Shown one piece after another: positions 1 through 7,077 of a stretch of 26,175 bases of DNA. Origin of the DNA: a virus; the IMG/VR virus record IMGVR_UViG_3300009091_000052, positions 1 to 26,175 of that record. One strand, written 5' to 3'. Below the pieces are notes generated by a model. It was not told the DNA's origin and did no database searches. It was given only the letters and a program-made list of their open reading frames with translations. The translations under genes were made by a program, and so were the position numbers. Numbering within the stretch: position 1 is the stretch's first letter; each line of letters begins with the position of its first letter.

Positions 1-279
1 TACGTAGTAGGCAGTGGTGAAACTCATTCAGTAGAGGAGTTTTGTAAACTAGCATTTAAAAGAGTAGGTCTTGATTACAAGAAATATGTTGTACAGCACC
101 CAGATTTGTATAGACCAGCAGAAGTAAATTTATTGTTAGCAGATTCCAGCAAGGCTAAGAGAGATTTGCTCTGGGAACCAAAAACTAATTTTAACGATCT
201 GGTCAACCTTATGGTTGACTATGAATTGGAGGAAATATCTAAGTGCCTATTATCGAGAGAGTCGAACAAGAAGACTTAA
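1..279 (+). CDS. gmd: GDP-mannose 4,6-dehydratase, C-terminal part (5' end outside window)
   Basis: This is the last 92 codons of a gene that enters from the left edge in frame 1 and stops with TAA at 277-279. The translation has the typical C-terminal end of GDP-mannose 4,6-dehydratase, a cytoplasmic short-chain dehydrogenase/reductase enzyme that turns GDP-mannose into GDP-4-keto-6-deoxymannose, the precursor of GDP-fucose, GDP-rhamnose and GDP-perosamine. Visible family signatures are a GETHSVEEF segment near the edge, then YRPAEVNLLLAD, then SKAKRDLLWEPKT, which match the Gmd pattern of a substrate-contacting RPAEV loop and a GW/LWxP(K) stretch. The catalytic Tyr-xxx-Lys and the NADP-binding Gly motif would lie upstream and cannot be checked. 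The gene overlaps the terminase start by 37 bases, so it is probably co-transcribed with the late genes. Its amelioration and full length are unknown. Confidence 0.88.
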   Translation, partial: YVVGSGETHSVEEFCKLAFKRVGLDYKKYVVQHPDLYRPAEVNLLLADSSKAKRDLLWEPKTNFNDLVNLMVDYELEEISKCLLSRESNKKT

Positions 280-1817
280 TATTTTATGAAATAATAAAAA
301 ATCCAGTACTCTGTACAGAGTTCATCTACAACATAGACCTGCTAGAAAGTGAAGAAAAATTTGAATATACCAGTTATCAAAGAGAGTTTATATGTGACTT
401 TAATAGTTATGTAAGTCTTTCGTGCGGGCGTAGTGTTGGTAAAACCGTTGCTTTAGTGGGGATTATTATCTGGATTTTAATAAGCAATGTGTACCCATTA
501 GAATATATAGTTTATGGTGTGCCGGGTAAAGTACATCTAGAGCCAGTATGGTCTAGTCTAGTAAGAAGGTTTAGGGGTAATTCATTCCTTAAATTCTTTT
601 TAGATAACAGAGCTGGCATAAATAATTCTGAGTACATACTCAAGTTACAGAATAACTCTCAACTAATGTGTAGACTTGCTGGACAAACTGGCACTGGTGT
701 AAACTTTATTGGTCTTCATACTCCAGTTGTAATTATAGATGAATCTGGGTATTTCCCATGGAGTGCATGGACAGAGCTACAACCTATTTTAAATACCTTT
801 GAACCAGGATTTAAAATGATAGCATCTGGTGTGCCTACTGGTTTACGTGAGAGAAATGTAAACTATCACTGCGATAGAGAAAATTCTAATTACACCAAGC
901 ATAAAATTTCTGCTTTACAAAATCCTAGATTTACAGATGATGATAGACTGAAGGCTTTAGAACTTTATGGTGATGAAGAGTCTGATGATTATATCCATTT
1001 AGTTCTAGGTTTGCATGGTAAGCCGGTATTCGCTTTGTTTGATAGAAATAACATGTCTATTTCTAATTATCCAGTTTACAAATTAGTTTTAGATGGTACA
1101 AAATATTTTGATAATATCACTGAGTATATTGGTAAGTTAGCAGTGTTACCGGGTTTACCGGATAAAGACTCTAAATGTTTAATTGGAGTTGACTTAGGCT
1201 ATACTGAACCTACGGCTATTGTAATCATGATTATGGAGAAGAACAATAATTTTAAATTCCATAGCAGGATTACACTTAACAAAGTAAATTACTTTATACA
1301 AGAGAAGATCATTGATTATTTAGATACCAAGTTTAGACCTTTTATTATAGGCATTGATGAAGGTTCCGCAGGTAAAGCAGTTATTCCTAGATTGCAAGAA
1401 CATGAAGAATTTTTACACAAAAATTTCAAAGATAGAGTTGTGCCAATTAATTTCTCATCACAGATAGTACTAGGTTCAGATAGCGAAGGTAATGAAATTA
1501 AAAGCAGAACTAAACCGTTCGCTGTAGGAGTACTCCAAGACTATAGTGATAGTCATAGAATTATATACTCATCTACAGATTTGGAAATGGTCTCTGAATT
1601 AGAGAGAATGACTTACAGTAAAACCCCGACTGGTGAAATCACCTATAAAACTATAACAGAGCGTGGAGGTAAAAAAGGTGAAGATCACTTTACATCCGCC
1701 ATGTTGTGTCTAGCTCTAGCATACTACATGTACAGCGATGTATTAAACTTTAGAGTACAGAAAAAGAAGCTAGCATCACCATTCTGGAATATTCCTGCGG
1801 ATACGTATGTCCTATAG
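243..1817 (+). CDS. terL: Terminase large subunit (ATPase/nuclease)
   Basis: This is the DNA-packaging motor protein, which cuts concatemeric phage DNA and pumps it through the portal. The 524-residue length is normal for the family. The N-terminal ATPase has a Walker A loop GRSVGKT at residues 62-68, a Walker B strand VVIIDES at 162-168 (acidic pair D166/E167) and a coupling-type SGVPTG at 195-200. The C-terminal RNase H-like nuclease shows the three expected acidic residues: D317 in GVDLGYTEPT, D372 in IGIDEGSAG, and D481 in GEDHFTSAM. The start is GTG at 243, chosen because a GGAGG lies at 228-232 with ten bases of spacing. The start sits inside the dehydratase gene. The TAG stop at 1815-1817 is part of the portal gene's ribosome binding site, so the two are translationally linked. 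No small terminase subunit is visible and it presumably lies upstream of the window. Confidence 0.95.
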   Translation: MPIIERVEQEDLIFYEIIKNPVLCTEFIYNIDLLESEEKFEYTSYQREFICDFNSYVSLSCGRSVGKTVALVGIIIWILISNVYPLEYIVYGVPGKVHLEPVWSSLVRRFRGNSFLKFFLDNRAGINNSEYILKLQNNSQLMCRLAGQTGTGVNFIGLHTPVVIIDESGYFPWSAWTELQPILNTFEPGFKMIASGVPTGLRERNVNYHCDRENSNYTKHKISALQNPRFTDDDRLKALELYGDEESDDYIHLVLGLHGKPVFALFDRNNMSISNYPVYKLVLDGTKYFDNITEYIGKLAVLPGLPDKDSKCLIGVDLGYTEPTAIVIMIMEKNNNFKFHSRITLNKVNYFIQEKIIDYLDTKFRPFIIGIDEGSAGKAVIPRLQEHEEFLHKNFKDRVVPINFSSQIVLGSDSEGNEIKSRTKPFAVGVLQDYSDSHRIIYSSTDLEMVSELERMTYSKTPTGEITYKTITERGGKKGEDHFTSAMLCLALAYYMYSDVLNFRVQKKKLASPFWNIPADTYVL

Positions 1818-1827
1818 GAGAGATATT

Positions 1828-3336
1828 ATGGAAGAAAAAGAAAGAAAATTAGCTAAAGCACAGTATACCATTTGGGATGTATATGGCTACAAAAGTAAAA
1901 CAACGGGGGTATGGTCTCCTAGTGATGTAGATAAGCTAGAGGTAGTAGACTTTAAAGAGTTTCATAAGCTTGTAGACCAGTGCAGATTTTATTACAGGAA
2001 AGACCCAATTGCAGGTACTGTTATTAACAAGTTGGTTGAGATTGGAATCCCAAGACTCAAGATAGAGAAGAAAGGCTTATCTCCAAATGAGGCTAGAATC
2101 TTTGAAGGTATTCTTGATGAAGTTCAAGAGTTTATAGAGAGTTGTGCCTTAGAATATTTAATCTCAGGTTTGGTAATTCCTGAGATTAAGTATGCTGCTG
2201 TTTCAAAAGATCAATTAGTCCAATTTGGAATTAAGAAGTATACTTCATTAGTTCTACCAGTTTCGATGTGGTTACGAGACCCTAAGACAATAAAGATAAA
2301 CTCTACCATGATAGGAGATGAACCATCCTATTATGTTATTCTACCAGAAGAGCTGATCTTTTTTATACAGAATAAGGGCATGTACCCTGATGGAACTAAA
2401 GATATAGCTTTATACCAGCAACTCCTAACTTACTATCCTGAGTTTGTTTATCAGGTTGAGCGGGGGGAGAAAGAAATCCTATTAGAGAATGATTTGATAG
2501 TACGTAGAAAACCTCTATCAGATTCTCCTTATCCTACTCAGTATTTACTTCCAGCAGTTGAAGCCCTTAAACATAAGAGAAACTTACGTAGAATGGATTA
2601 CTCTATCGCATCCAGGGTTATCAGTGCTATCATGCTGGTAAAACTAGGTAATGATGAGTTCCCTGTAACAGAGGATGATGAGAGTGCTTTTGAATCTATC
2701 CGAAGTCAAATGACATGGAGAAACTCTTATGGTAGAGATATAGAACGTATTTTCCAATTGTTTGGAAACCACACTCTAGAAATAGAGTGGGTATTCCCCC
2801 CAGTTGAAGCGTTGTTGAATGAAGCTAAATATCGTGAAGTAAACCAGGACATCTTCTTCGGTTTAGGATTTCCTAGAATCCTTACTACAGGTGAGACTGA
2901 AAGAACCCAGACATCCGACCCAGAATTTGCTACCATGTCTCCAGCTAAAACTATGGAGAACATGCAGAAAAAGTTACTACCTATAGCTCAAGCTATTATG
3001 GTAGAAACAGCTAACAGTAATAATCTTAGAGATTATCCAGTAATAAGTTTTGAACCAGTTAATCTACATGCCTTTGCTACATTTGTACAGGCTATGATTT
3101 CCTTGTACAATACTGGGAATATCTCTAGGACTACTCTGGATGAACTGTTTGGATTTAGATGGGAGGATGAAATGGAGTTAAAAGTGGACGAACAGAAAAT
3201 TATGGAAGAGTCTGATCTACCAGAGTTTTCACCACAACCTTTCTCACCTCAACCCGGAGCAGGAAATCAGCAAAAACCTAATAATACTCAACAAAAACCC
3301 CAACCAGCTAAGCCAAAACCATCTAAAACTGAATAA
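1828..3336 (+). CDS. Portal protein
   Basis: This is the probable dodecameric portal through which DNA enters and leaves the head. It follows the large terminase directly, the usual gene order. The ATG at 1828 is preferred over an in-frame ATG at 1807 because AGGAGA lies at 1816-1821 with six bases of spacing. This gives 502 residues, a usual portal length. The sequence has the portal style: an N-terminal region with FYYRKDPIAGTVINKLVE, a middle region where LKHKRNLRRMDYSIASRVI would fit the wing/stem helices, and a late VNQDIFFGLGFPRILTTGE followed by a helical crown-like part. The last 35 or so residues are rich in Pro, Gln and Lys and look disordered. Identification rests on position, length and general pattern, since portals share little sequence. 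Confidence 0.85.
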   Translation: MEEKERKLAKAQYTIWDVYGYKSKTTGVWSPSDVDKLEVVDFKEFHKLVDQCRFYYRKDPIAGTVINKLVEIGIPRLKIEKKGLSPNEARIFEGILDEVQEFIESCALEYLISGLVIPEIKYAAVSKDQLVQFGIKKYTSLVLPVSMWLRDPKTIKINSTMIGDEPSYYVILPEELIFFIQNKGMYPDGTKDIALYQQLLTYYPEFVYQVERGEKEILLENDLIVRRKPLSDSPYPTQYLLPAVEALKHKRNLRRMDYSIASRVISAIMLVKLGNDEFPVTEDDESAFESIRSQMTWRNSYGRDIERIFQLFGNHTLEIEWVFPPVEALLNEAKYREVNQDIFFGLGFPRILTTGETERTQTSDPEFATMSPAKTMENMQKKLLPIAQAIMVETANSNNLRDYPVISFEPVNLHAFATFVQAMISLYNTGNISRTTLDELFGFRWEDEMELKVDEQKIMEESDLPEFSPQPFSPQPGAGNQQKPNNTQQKPQPAKPKPSKTE

Positions 3337-3342
3337 AAACAG

Positions 3343-3378
3343 TAAAAATTACTATTTTTTAGATGATGTTGGTATAAT
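3343..3378 (+). promoter_or_regulatory. Promoter P1 (TTACTA-N18-TATAAT) for the capsid unit
   Basis: A perfect TATAAT lies at 3373-3378. An upstream element TAAAAATTACTA spans 3343-3354, with its TTACTA at 3349-3354, leaving an 18-base spacer. The same 12-base upstream element, the same spacer length and the same extended GTATAATA recur at 23786-23822, in the other intergenic gap that precedes a new functional block. Two copies with identical geometry in a window with very few gaps argue for a real phage promoter. TTACTA is a poor match to the sigma-70 -35 box, so a host sigma factor with help or a modified polymerase is possible. Confidence 0.7.
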
Positions 3379-3394
3379 ATATATGAATATAATT

Positions 3395-3414
3395 CATGGA
3401 ATATCTGTTCCATG
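3395..3414 (+). promoter_or_regulatory. 5' leader hairpin of the capsid unit
   Basis: A perfect 7-base inverted repeat, CATGGAA at 3395-3401 and TTCCATG at 3408-3414, flanks a six-base loop. It would sit about 10 bases into the transcript from P1 and six bases before the GAGG ribosome binding site at 3421. It could protect the mRNA 5' end, space the ribosome binding site, or act as a protein-binding operator. No T-rich tract follows, so it is not a terminator. Confidence 0.45.
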
Positions 3415-3430
3415 TTAATTGAGGTTAATC

Positions 3431-4453
3431 ATGACTGATAATAAGTTTTATTTGGATACTAAATTTGAATTTTTGGAGGACGATTCCCCAGAACTTGGGG
3501 AGGCGTTTTCCGCTATCAGTTTAAATCCGTTTTTTCAGTGGGCTAAAATAGTAGTCACCGATGATTTACCCAATGCTAATAAGATGCGTATACCTCAAAG
3601 TGAATTTGATAATATGATTAAAACAGGGATAAACGCACCTATCAAGATGGCTCAGGCGGAGATTTCTCCAGGGCATAAAGAGGCGTTTGGTAATCCTATT
3701 GGTGTAATTGCTAATCTAACCAAGGAGTCCAACAGAATTATTGCCCTGGCTGCGCTATGGAAAAAAGAAAGACCAGAAGATATTGCTAAGTTGAAGGAAA
3801 TGTACACAAATGGAAATCCCCCCAATGTTTCTTGGGAAGTTTCCTATACAGAAGCTTCAGTAACTGAGGATGGTATCGAAGAATTATTGGGAACATCTTT
3901 AGACGGCTTGGCTATAGTAGGTCTTCCAGCCTACAGGGGTAGGACTCCTTTTGTTGCAATGTCCGCTGAAGATCAAAATAAATCTGATAAGGAGAGTGTA
4001 ACTTTGGAAGAAAATGAACTATTAAAACAAGAGATCGAGCAGTTGAAACAGGAAATTGCTGGACTCAAAGCAGATAAAGAAACTTTAGAAGAGACTTTGA
4101 AGACTGCTCAGGCAGAAGCTGAAGAGTTGAAAGCCTTTAAAGACGGGATTGATAAAGAGAAAGCAGATGCAGAAAAGCTTGCTGCAATCAAAACCCGTTT
4201 TGAAGAGGCTGGAATTTCTAAAGATGAAAATTATTTCGTTGAGAAGAAAGAAACCCTTTTGGGATTAGCTGATGAGGAATTAGATTTTATGATTCAGGAA
4301 ATTGCTGCGTTCAGTAAAACTGCCACATCGTCTGATAAGACTAAAGGGCCTAAAATTCCTGACGTAAAGAACACAGATAATGAAACTGAACTTGATTTAT
4401 CTGATCCTAAAGATTTAGCCAAAGCTTTGAAAGAGCTGCAAGCTAAAAAGTAA
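3431..4453 (+). CDS. Prohead protease / scaffold fusion (predicted)
   Basis: This predicted bifunctional head-assembly protein has 340 residues. The ATG at 3431 with GAGG at 3421-3424 is preferred over an in-frame TTG at 3419. Residues 1-178 look like a phage prohead serine protease: a candidate histidine H82 in SPGHKEAFGNPIGV, a candidate nucleophile at S134 or S138 in PNVSWEVSYTE, and the late strand TSLDGLAIVGLPAYRG that resembles the xxSLVxxPA end of these proteases. Residues 192-258 are a charged Glu/Lys/Leu heptad-like coiled coil, followed by a linker and a helical tail with LSDPKDLAKALKELQAKK, as in scaffolding domains that line the procapsid and bind the coat protein. It follows the portal and precedes the decoration and capsid genes, the expected place. 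The protease assignment is inferred from pattern and order. A pure scaffold is the main alternative. Confidence 0.68.
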   Translation: MTDNKFYLDTKFEFLEDDSPELGEAFSAISLNPFFQWAKIVVTDDLPNANKMRIPQSEFDNMIKTGINAPIKMAQAEISPGHKEAFGNPIGVIANLTKESNRIIALAALWKKERPEDIAKLKEMYTNGNPPNVSWEVSYTEASVTEDGIEELLGTSLDGLAIVGLPAYRGRTPFVAMSAEDQNKSDKESVTLEENELLKQEIEQLKQEIAGLKADKETLEETLKTAQAEAEELKAFKDGIDKEKADAEKLAAIKTRFEEAGISKDENYFVEKKETLLGLADEELDFMIQEIAAFSKTATSSDKTKGPKIPDVKNTDNETELDLSDPKDLAKALKELQAKK

Positions 4454-4473
4454 TTTGGAGGTTTAAAAATATT

Positions 4474-5040
4474 ATGGAACTCAATCATTATGGCGATTTT
4501 GTGATCGGCGCTGTGGCGATGGATGACATCGTTGAAGGTCGATTCGTGATTTTAGCCTCGCATTCATTGAGCAAAGATTATGGTAGCCAGTCTGACTTAC
4601 CCGGAGCACGCCTCCCTGTAAGTTCGACCGAAGCTGCCAGAGCTAGATATATCACTAAGTTTGAGCAAGACAACCGTAGTTTACCGATCTACCAACCCCA
4701 TCCGGCATTTTCTTATGCCCTGCGTTACGGCTTTGACCAAGGCGAAAACGCACCCTTCGCGGCTACTGTGTACATCACCCACCCAGGTGTTCAGAGTGAA
4801 AGAACCATCCCGTCCGGCTCTAATTTAGTGCTGTACGGTGAGGGTATCTACACTATCCCCTCTGGTAGTTGGATTCATAGTGCGAATCTGCACGTTCCTG
4901 GTGCTACGTTCACTATTGGTGATCGTGCTACGGATACTACAGATGCTGGTAAAGTTAAGTCTAGCGCATCCAATGTTATTGGTGAAGTTGTGCGCTACAA
5001 CTCCAGCAACGATGAACTGACTATCAGGATTCTGACGTAA
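4474..5040 (+). CDS. Probable head decoration / capsid stabilisation protein
   Basis: This 188-residue protein is encoded between the scaffold-type gene and the major capsid gene, the usual place for a capsid decoration protein that binds the outside of the mature shell. It is rich in small and beta-forming residues and has no membrane segment. A Gly/Ser/Thr-rich second half (IPSGSNLVLYGEGIYTIPSG, then a short repeat-like IPSGSWIHSANLHVPGATF) suggests a beta-sandwich or beta-tulip-like fold. The stretch IGAVAMDDIVEGRFVIL resembles the start of DUF2190-like decoration proteins, in which a strand is followed by an E-G turn. A strong GGAGG at 4457-4461 precedes the ATG. The gene has clearly higher GC and different codon choice from the rest of the window, shared with the capsid gene, which fits heavy expression. 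The decoration role is inferred from context. Confidence 0.6.
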   Translation: MELNHYGDFVIGAVAMDDIVEGRFVILASHSLSKDYGSQSDLPGARLPVSSTEAARARYITKFEQDNRSLPIYQPHPAFSYALRYGFDQGENAPFAATVYITHPGVQSERTIPSGSNLVLYGEGIYTIPSGSWIHSANLHVPGATFTIGDRATDTTDAGKVKSSASNVIGEVVRYNSSNDELTIRILT

Positions 5041-5055
5041 GTGGAGGATTATACA

Positions 5056-5970
5056 ATGGCTGATGAATTGAAAGTTAAAGAAGCAATCGCATCGTTGATG
5101 TCCGATAAGAACAGACGCGATGAGCTTGCTGAGATGATTACCGAGTACGTGCAGCCCAACCATATCACTACAGATTTTGTTGGGATGTTGCTGAATACTC
5201 GTTCGCTAAAGCCTGGGGATTCTCTGGTCAAGAAACTCCGCAAGGGTTTGCAAGTACACACATTAGTTCCTGGTTCTATCCATTTGGCACACGAAGTTAC
5301 CGTGACAGATCGTGTTAACTATCTGCTCGATGGTGCTGATGTGAAGGTCACTTGGAATGAATGGGAAATGGATGCTGGTGAGATTGGTACGGTTAGTGAA
5401 ATTCGTAGTGAGATGCTAGCCAAACTGAGAGACTACTACTACAATAAAGTTTTTACCGCCTTGACTACAGTCTGGACTGCCGGTAATACTCCTAATAACT
5501 TCACCTCTGTTGGTGGAACTATTACTGCTGCGGCATTGGAGAATGCTATTGACAGGATTAATCAGACTACTCCTGGTGTAAAAGCTGTTGTAGGTACTAG
5601 AGCTGCTATGACTCCGATCACCAAATTTGGTGCATTCTGGAATGATGGTGGTACTCAGTGGGAAGGTGTTGATTCTCAGTTGGAGGAAATTGTTCAAAGA
5701 GGTATGTTGGGACGCTATTATGGTGCACCTCTGATCGTCCTAGATCAGGTGTATGATAATTTAGAATCGTGGTCTCCGATGCTGCCCACTGACAAGATTC
5801 TTGTCTTGGGTGAAAATGTTGGTGAGTTCATCACTTACGGTGATGTGAAGACCAAGCAGTATGACGATCCTCGCCCGACCCCGCCTCAATGGTTCCTCGA
5901 ACTGTATCAACAGTTTGCTTTGTTAATTTGGAACGCACAAGGCTTGTATGTAATTGGCGGGCTGTCGTAA
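5056..5970 (+). CDS. Major capsid protein (HK97-like fold predicted)
   Basis: This is the likely main shell protein, 304 residues, a typical size for a coat without a long delta domain, consistent with a separate scaffold domain upstream. The ATG at 5056 is chosen over an in-frame GTG at 5041 because the GTG lies inside the ribosome binding site GTGGAGG. Features in order are a charged N-terminal helix, a region around residues 75-115 with VTDRVNYLLDGADVKVTWNE and EWEMDAGEIGTVSEI that fits the E-loop/spine helix area, a domain with ALENAIDRINQ and VKAVVGTRAAMTPITKF, and a C-terminal part with LGRYYGAPLIVLDQVYD and KILVLGENVGEFITYGD, the pattern seen in HK97-fold A domains. It is followed at once by a hairpin. 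Raised GC and codon bias fit very high expression. The fold is inferred rather than proven. Confidence 0.85.
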   Translation: MADELKVKEAIASLMSDKNRRDELAEMITEYVQPNHITTDFVGMLLNTRSLKPGDSLVKKLRKGLQVHTLVPGSIHLAHEVTVTDRVNYLLDGADVKVTWNEWEMDAGEIGTVSEIRSEMLAKLRDYYYNKVFTALTTVWTAGNTPNNFTSVGGTITAAALENAIDRINQTTPGVKAVVGTRAAMTPITKFGAFWNDGGTQWEGVDSQLEEIVQRGMLGRYYGAPLIVLDQVYDNLESWSPMLPTDKILVLGENVGEFITYGDVKTKQYDDPRPTPPQWFLELYQQFALLIWNAQGLYVIGGLS

Positions 5971-5982
5971 GATGCCCCTTGG

Positions 5983-6012
5983 TAATGGGAGGGGGTAAAA
6001 GCCCTCCCATTA
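5983..6012 (+). terminator. Hairpin after the major capsid gene (terminator or mRNA-end structure)
   Basis: A perfect 11-base inverted repeat, TAATGGGAGGG at 5983-5993 and CCCTCCCATTA at 6002-6012, encloses an eight-base loop. It begins 12 bases after the capsid stop codon. It is GC-rich in a very AT-rich context, but the following bases (ATTACAATTGAAT) have no strong T run. It may therefore be a partial terminator or a 3' stabiliser that keeps capsid mRNA abundant while letting some transcription continue into the connector genes. Confidence 0.65.
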
Positions 6013-6052
6013 ATTACAATTGAATATAGAAAAATAGAAAGGATTCTTATAA

Positions 6053-6550
6053 ATGACAGAAGGAATGAGTGTATATTCTTTAATGCAGACAGGAAAACCA
6101 TACAAATCATATATTAAAACTGTTTTGGGTAAGGTATATGTTAATGTTTGGGACTCTTTTGAAAATAAAAAAGTCGGATTAATTATTGAAGGGAATCCCA
6201 ATTCCCAACCAGAAGAATGTATTATTGATGTATGGAATGAGCAAGAGGATGTTTACTTTAAGAGAGCTAATAAACGGCACTTTGAAACTGGTTTTATAAT
6301 TGCTCATAATAGGACAGATGCACCCGTAGAGAGGTCTCCTAATGATCTTACTGATGATGAACTTAATAACCTGCTGAACAGTAAGTTCTTATCATTACAG
6401 AGTGGAGTTAATAAGATGACCTCGGTAGCCCCTGTTTTTCGTATGATTGAAATGGCTAAGAAACAAGAGAAATCTGAAAAGATTATCAAGTTCTTGGAAG
6501 GTAAATTATCTGAATTACAGTTACGTGAGTATAATATAGAAGAGGCTTAA
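6053..6550 (+). CDS. Unknown protein in connector position
   Basis: This 165-residue protein is not recognised by sequence. It is the first gene after the capsid hairpin and has an AGAAAGGA ribosome binding site at 6036-6043, nine bases before the ATG. The N-terminal half looks beta-rich (SYIKTVLGKVYVNVWDSF, VGLIIEGN, CIIDVWNEQEDVYFKRANK). The second half is helical and charged, with PNDLTDDELNNLLNSKFLS followed by a Lys/Glu helix ending EKIIKFLEGKLSEL. No membrane segment or signal peptide is visible. Its stop codon directly abuts the ATG of the head-tail adaptor gene, so it is co-translated with head-completion functions and is likely a minor virion or assembly protein. That role is a guess from position only. 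Confidence 0.75.
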   Translation: MTEGMSVYSLMQTGKPYKSYIKTVLGKVYVNVWDSFENKKVGLIIEGNPNSQPEECIIDVWNEQEDVYFKRANKRHFETGFIIAHNRTDAPVERSPNDLTDDELNNLLNSKFLSLQSGVNKMTSVAPVFRMIEMAKKQEKSEKIIKFLEGKLSELQLREYNIEEA

Positions 6551-7066
6551 ATGTCTTATGATCTAACTAACCTTATTCCAGAATTACGCATCAGAATTGG
6601 TGATACTAACCCAGCATTATACCGCTATACGGATGTCTGGTTACTAGTTAGCCTTAAGTCCAGTGTAAAATTATTATCTAAATGGTGGAACTTTAAATAC
6701 CTATTAGATTCTAATGGGGATGTTATGAGAAACCCTGATGGATATTTTGTATTTGAAGAGACATCCGATGGTGTTATAGGTGGGGTTTTTGAACCTGGAG
6801 ATGATCAAGTTGTAATTATTTATGCGGCTATTGTAATTCTGGAAGGTAGTCTAGAAAATTCTGCCTGGGATTTTGGTAGCTGGAAGGATGCAGAGATCAG
6901 CTATTCTAATATAGAAAGTTCTAGATCAAGAGGAGATACCCTTAAAAGATTATGGACTGAACTTACATCTATCTTGAAAGTACCACAGAAGAGACTGGCA
7001 CAAGCATTAAAAGGTTCTTTACCAGGGTATTTAGCTAACTCATTTGAGAGGGAAGATAAGTATTAG
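6551..7066 (+). CDS. Head-tail connector (adaptor) protein, predicted
   Basis: This predicted ring-forming adaptor binds under the portal and starts the neck. It has 171 residues. The opening, LTNLIPELRIRIGDTNPALYRYTDVWLLVSLKSSV, is the classic start of phage adaptor proteins (the HK97 gp6 / SPP1 gp15 type): a helix, a GD turn, then a helix with a YTD or FSD motif. The C-terminal part is helical with a basic end (LKRLWTELTSILKVPQKRLAQAL). An inserted beta-hairpin-like segment with DSNGDVMRNPDGYFVFEETSDG lies at about residues 56-78. The ATG at 6551 follows the previous stop without a gap, with a GAGG about ten bases upstream in the preceding gene. The assignment is fairly firm because both pattern and gene order agree. 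Confidence 0.72.
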   Translation: MSYDLTNLIPELRIRIGDTNPALYRYTDVWLLVSLKSSVKLLSKWWNFKYLLDSNGDVMRNPDGYFVFEETSDGVIGGVFEPGDDQVVIIYAAIVILEGSLENSAWDFGSWKDAEISYSNIESSRSRGDTLKRLWTELTSILKVPQKRLAQALKGSLPGYLANSFEREDKY

Positions 7067-7077
7067 AAAGGATTATA

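Noticed and set aside
3419-3430. TTG start for the protease/scaffold gene
   Set aside because: ATG at 3431 has GAGG six bases upstream; the TTG overlaps that same site and would have no binding site of its own.
4825-5697. Minus-strand and second-frame reading frames over the decoration and capsid genes
   Set aside because: They are by-products of the richer base composition here. No start signals or recognisable protein features.
6530-6535. TATAAT inside the end of the unknown gene at 6053-6550
   Set aside because: No TTACTA or TTGACA-type element at the right distance (18 bases upstream reads TTATCT), and it is coding sequence of an AT-rich genome where such matches are expected.
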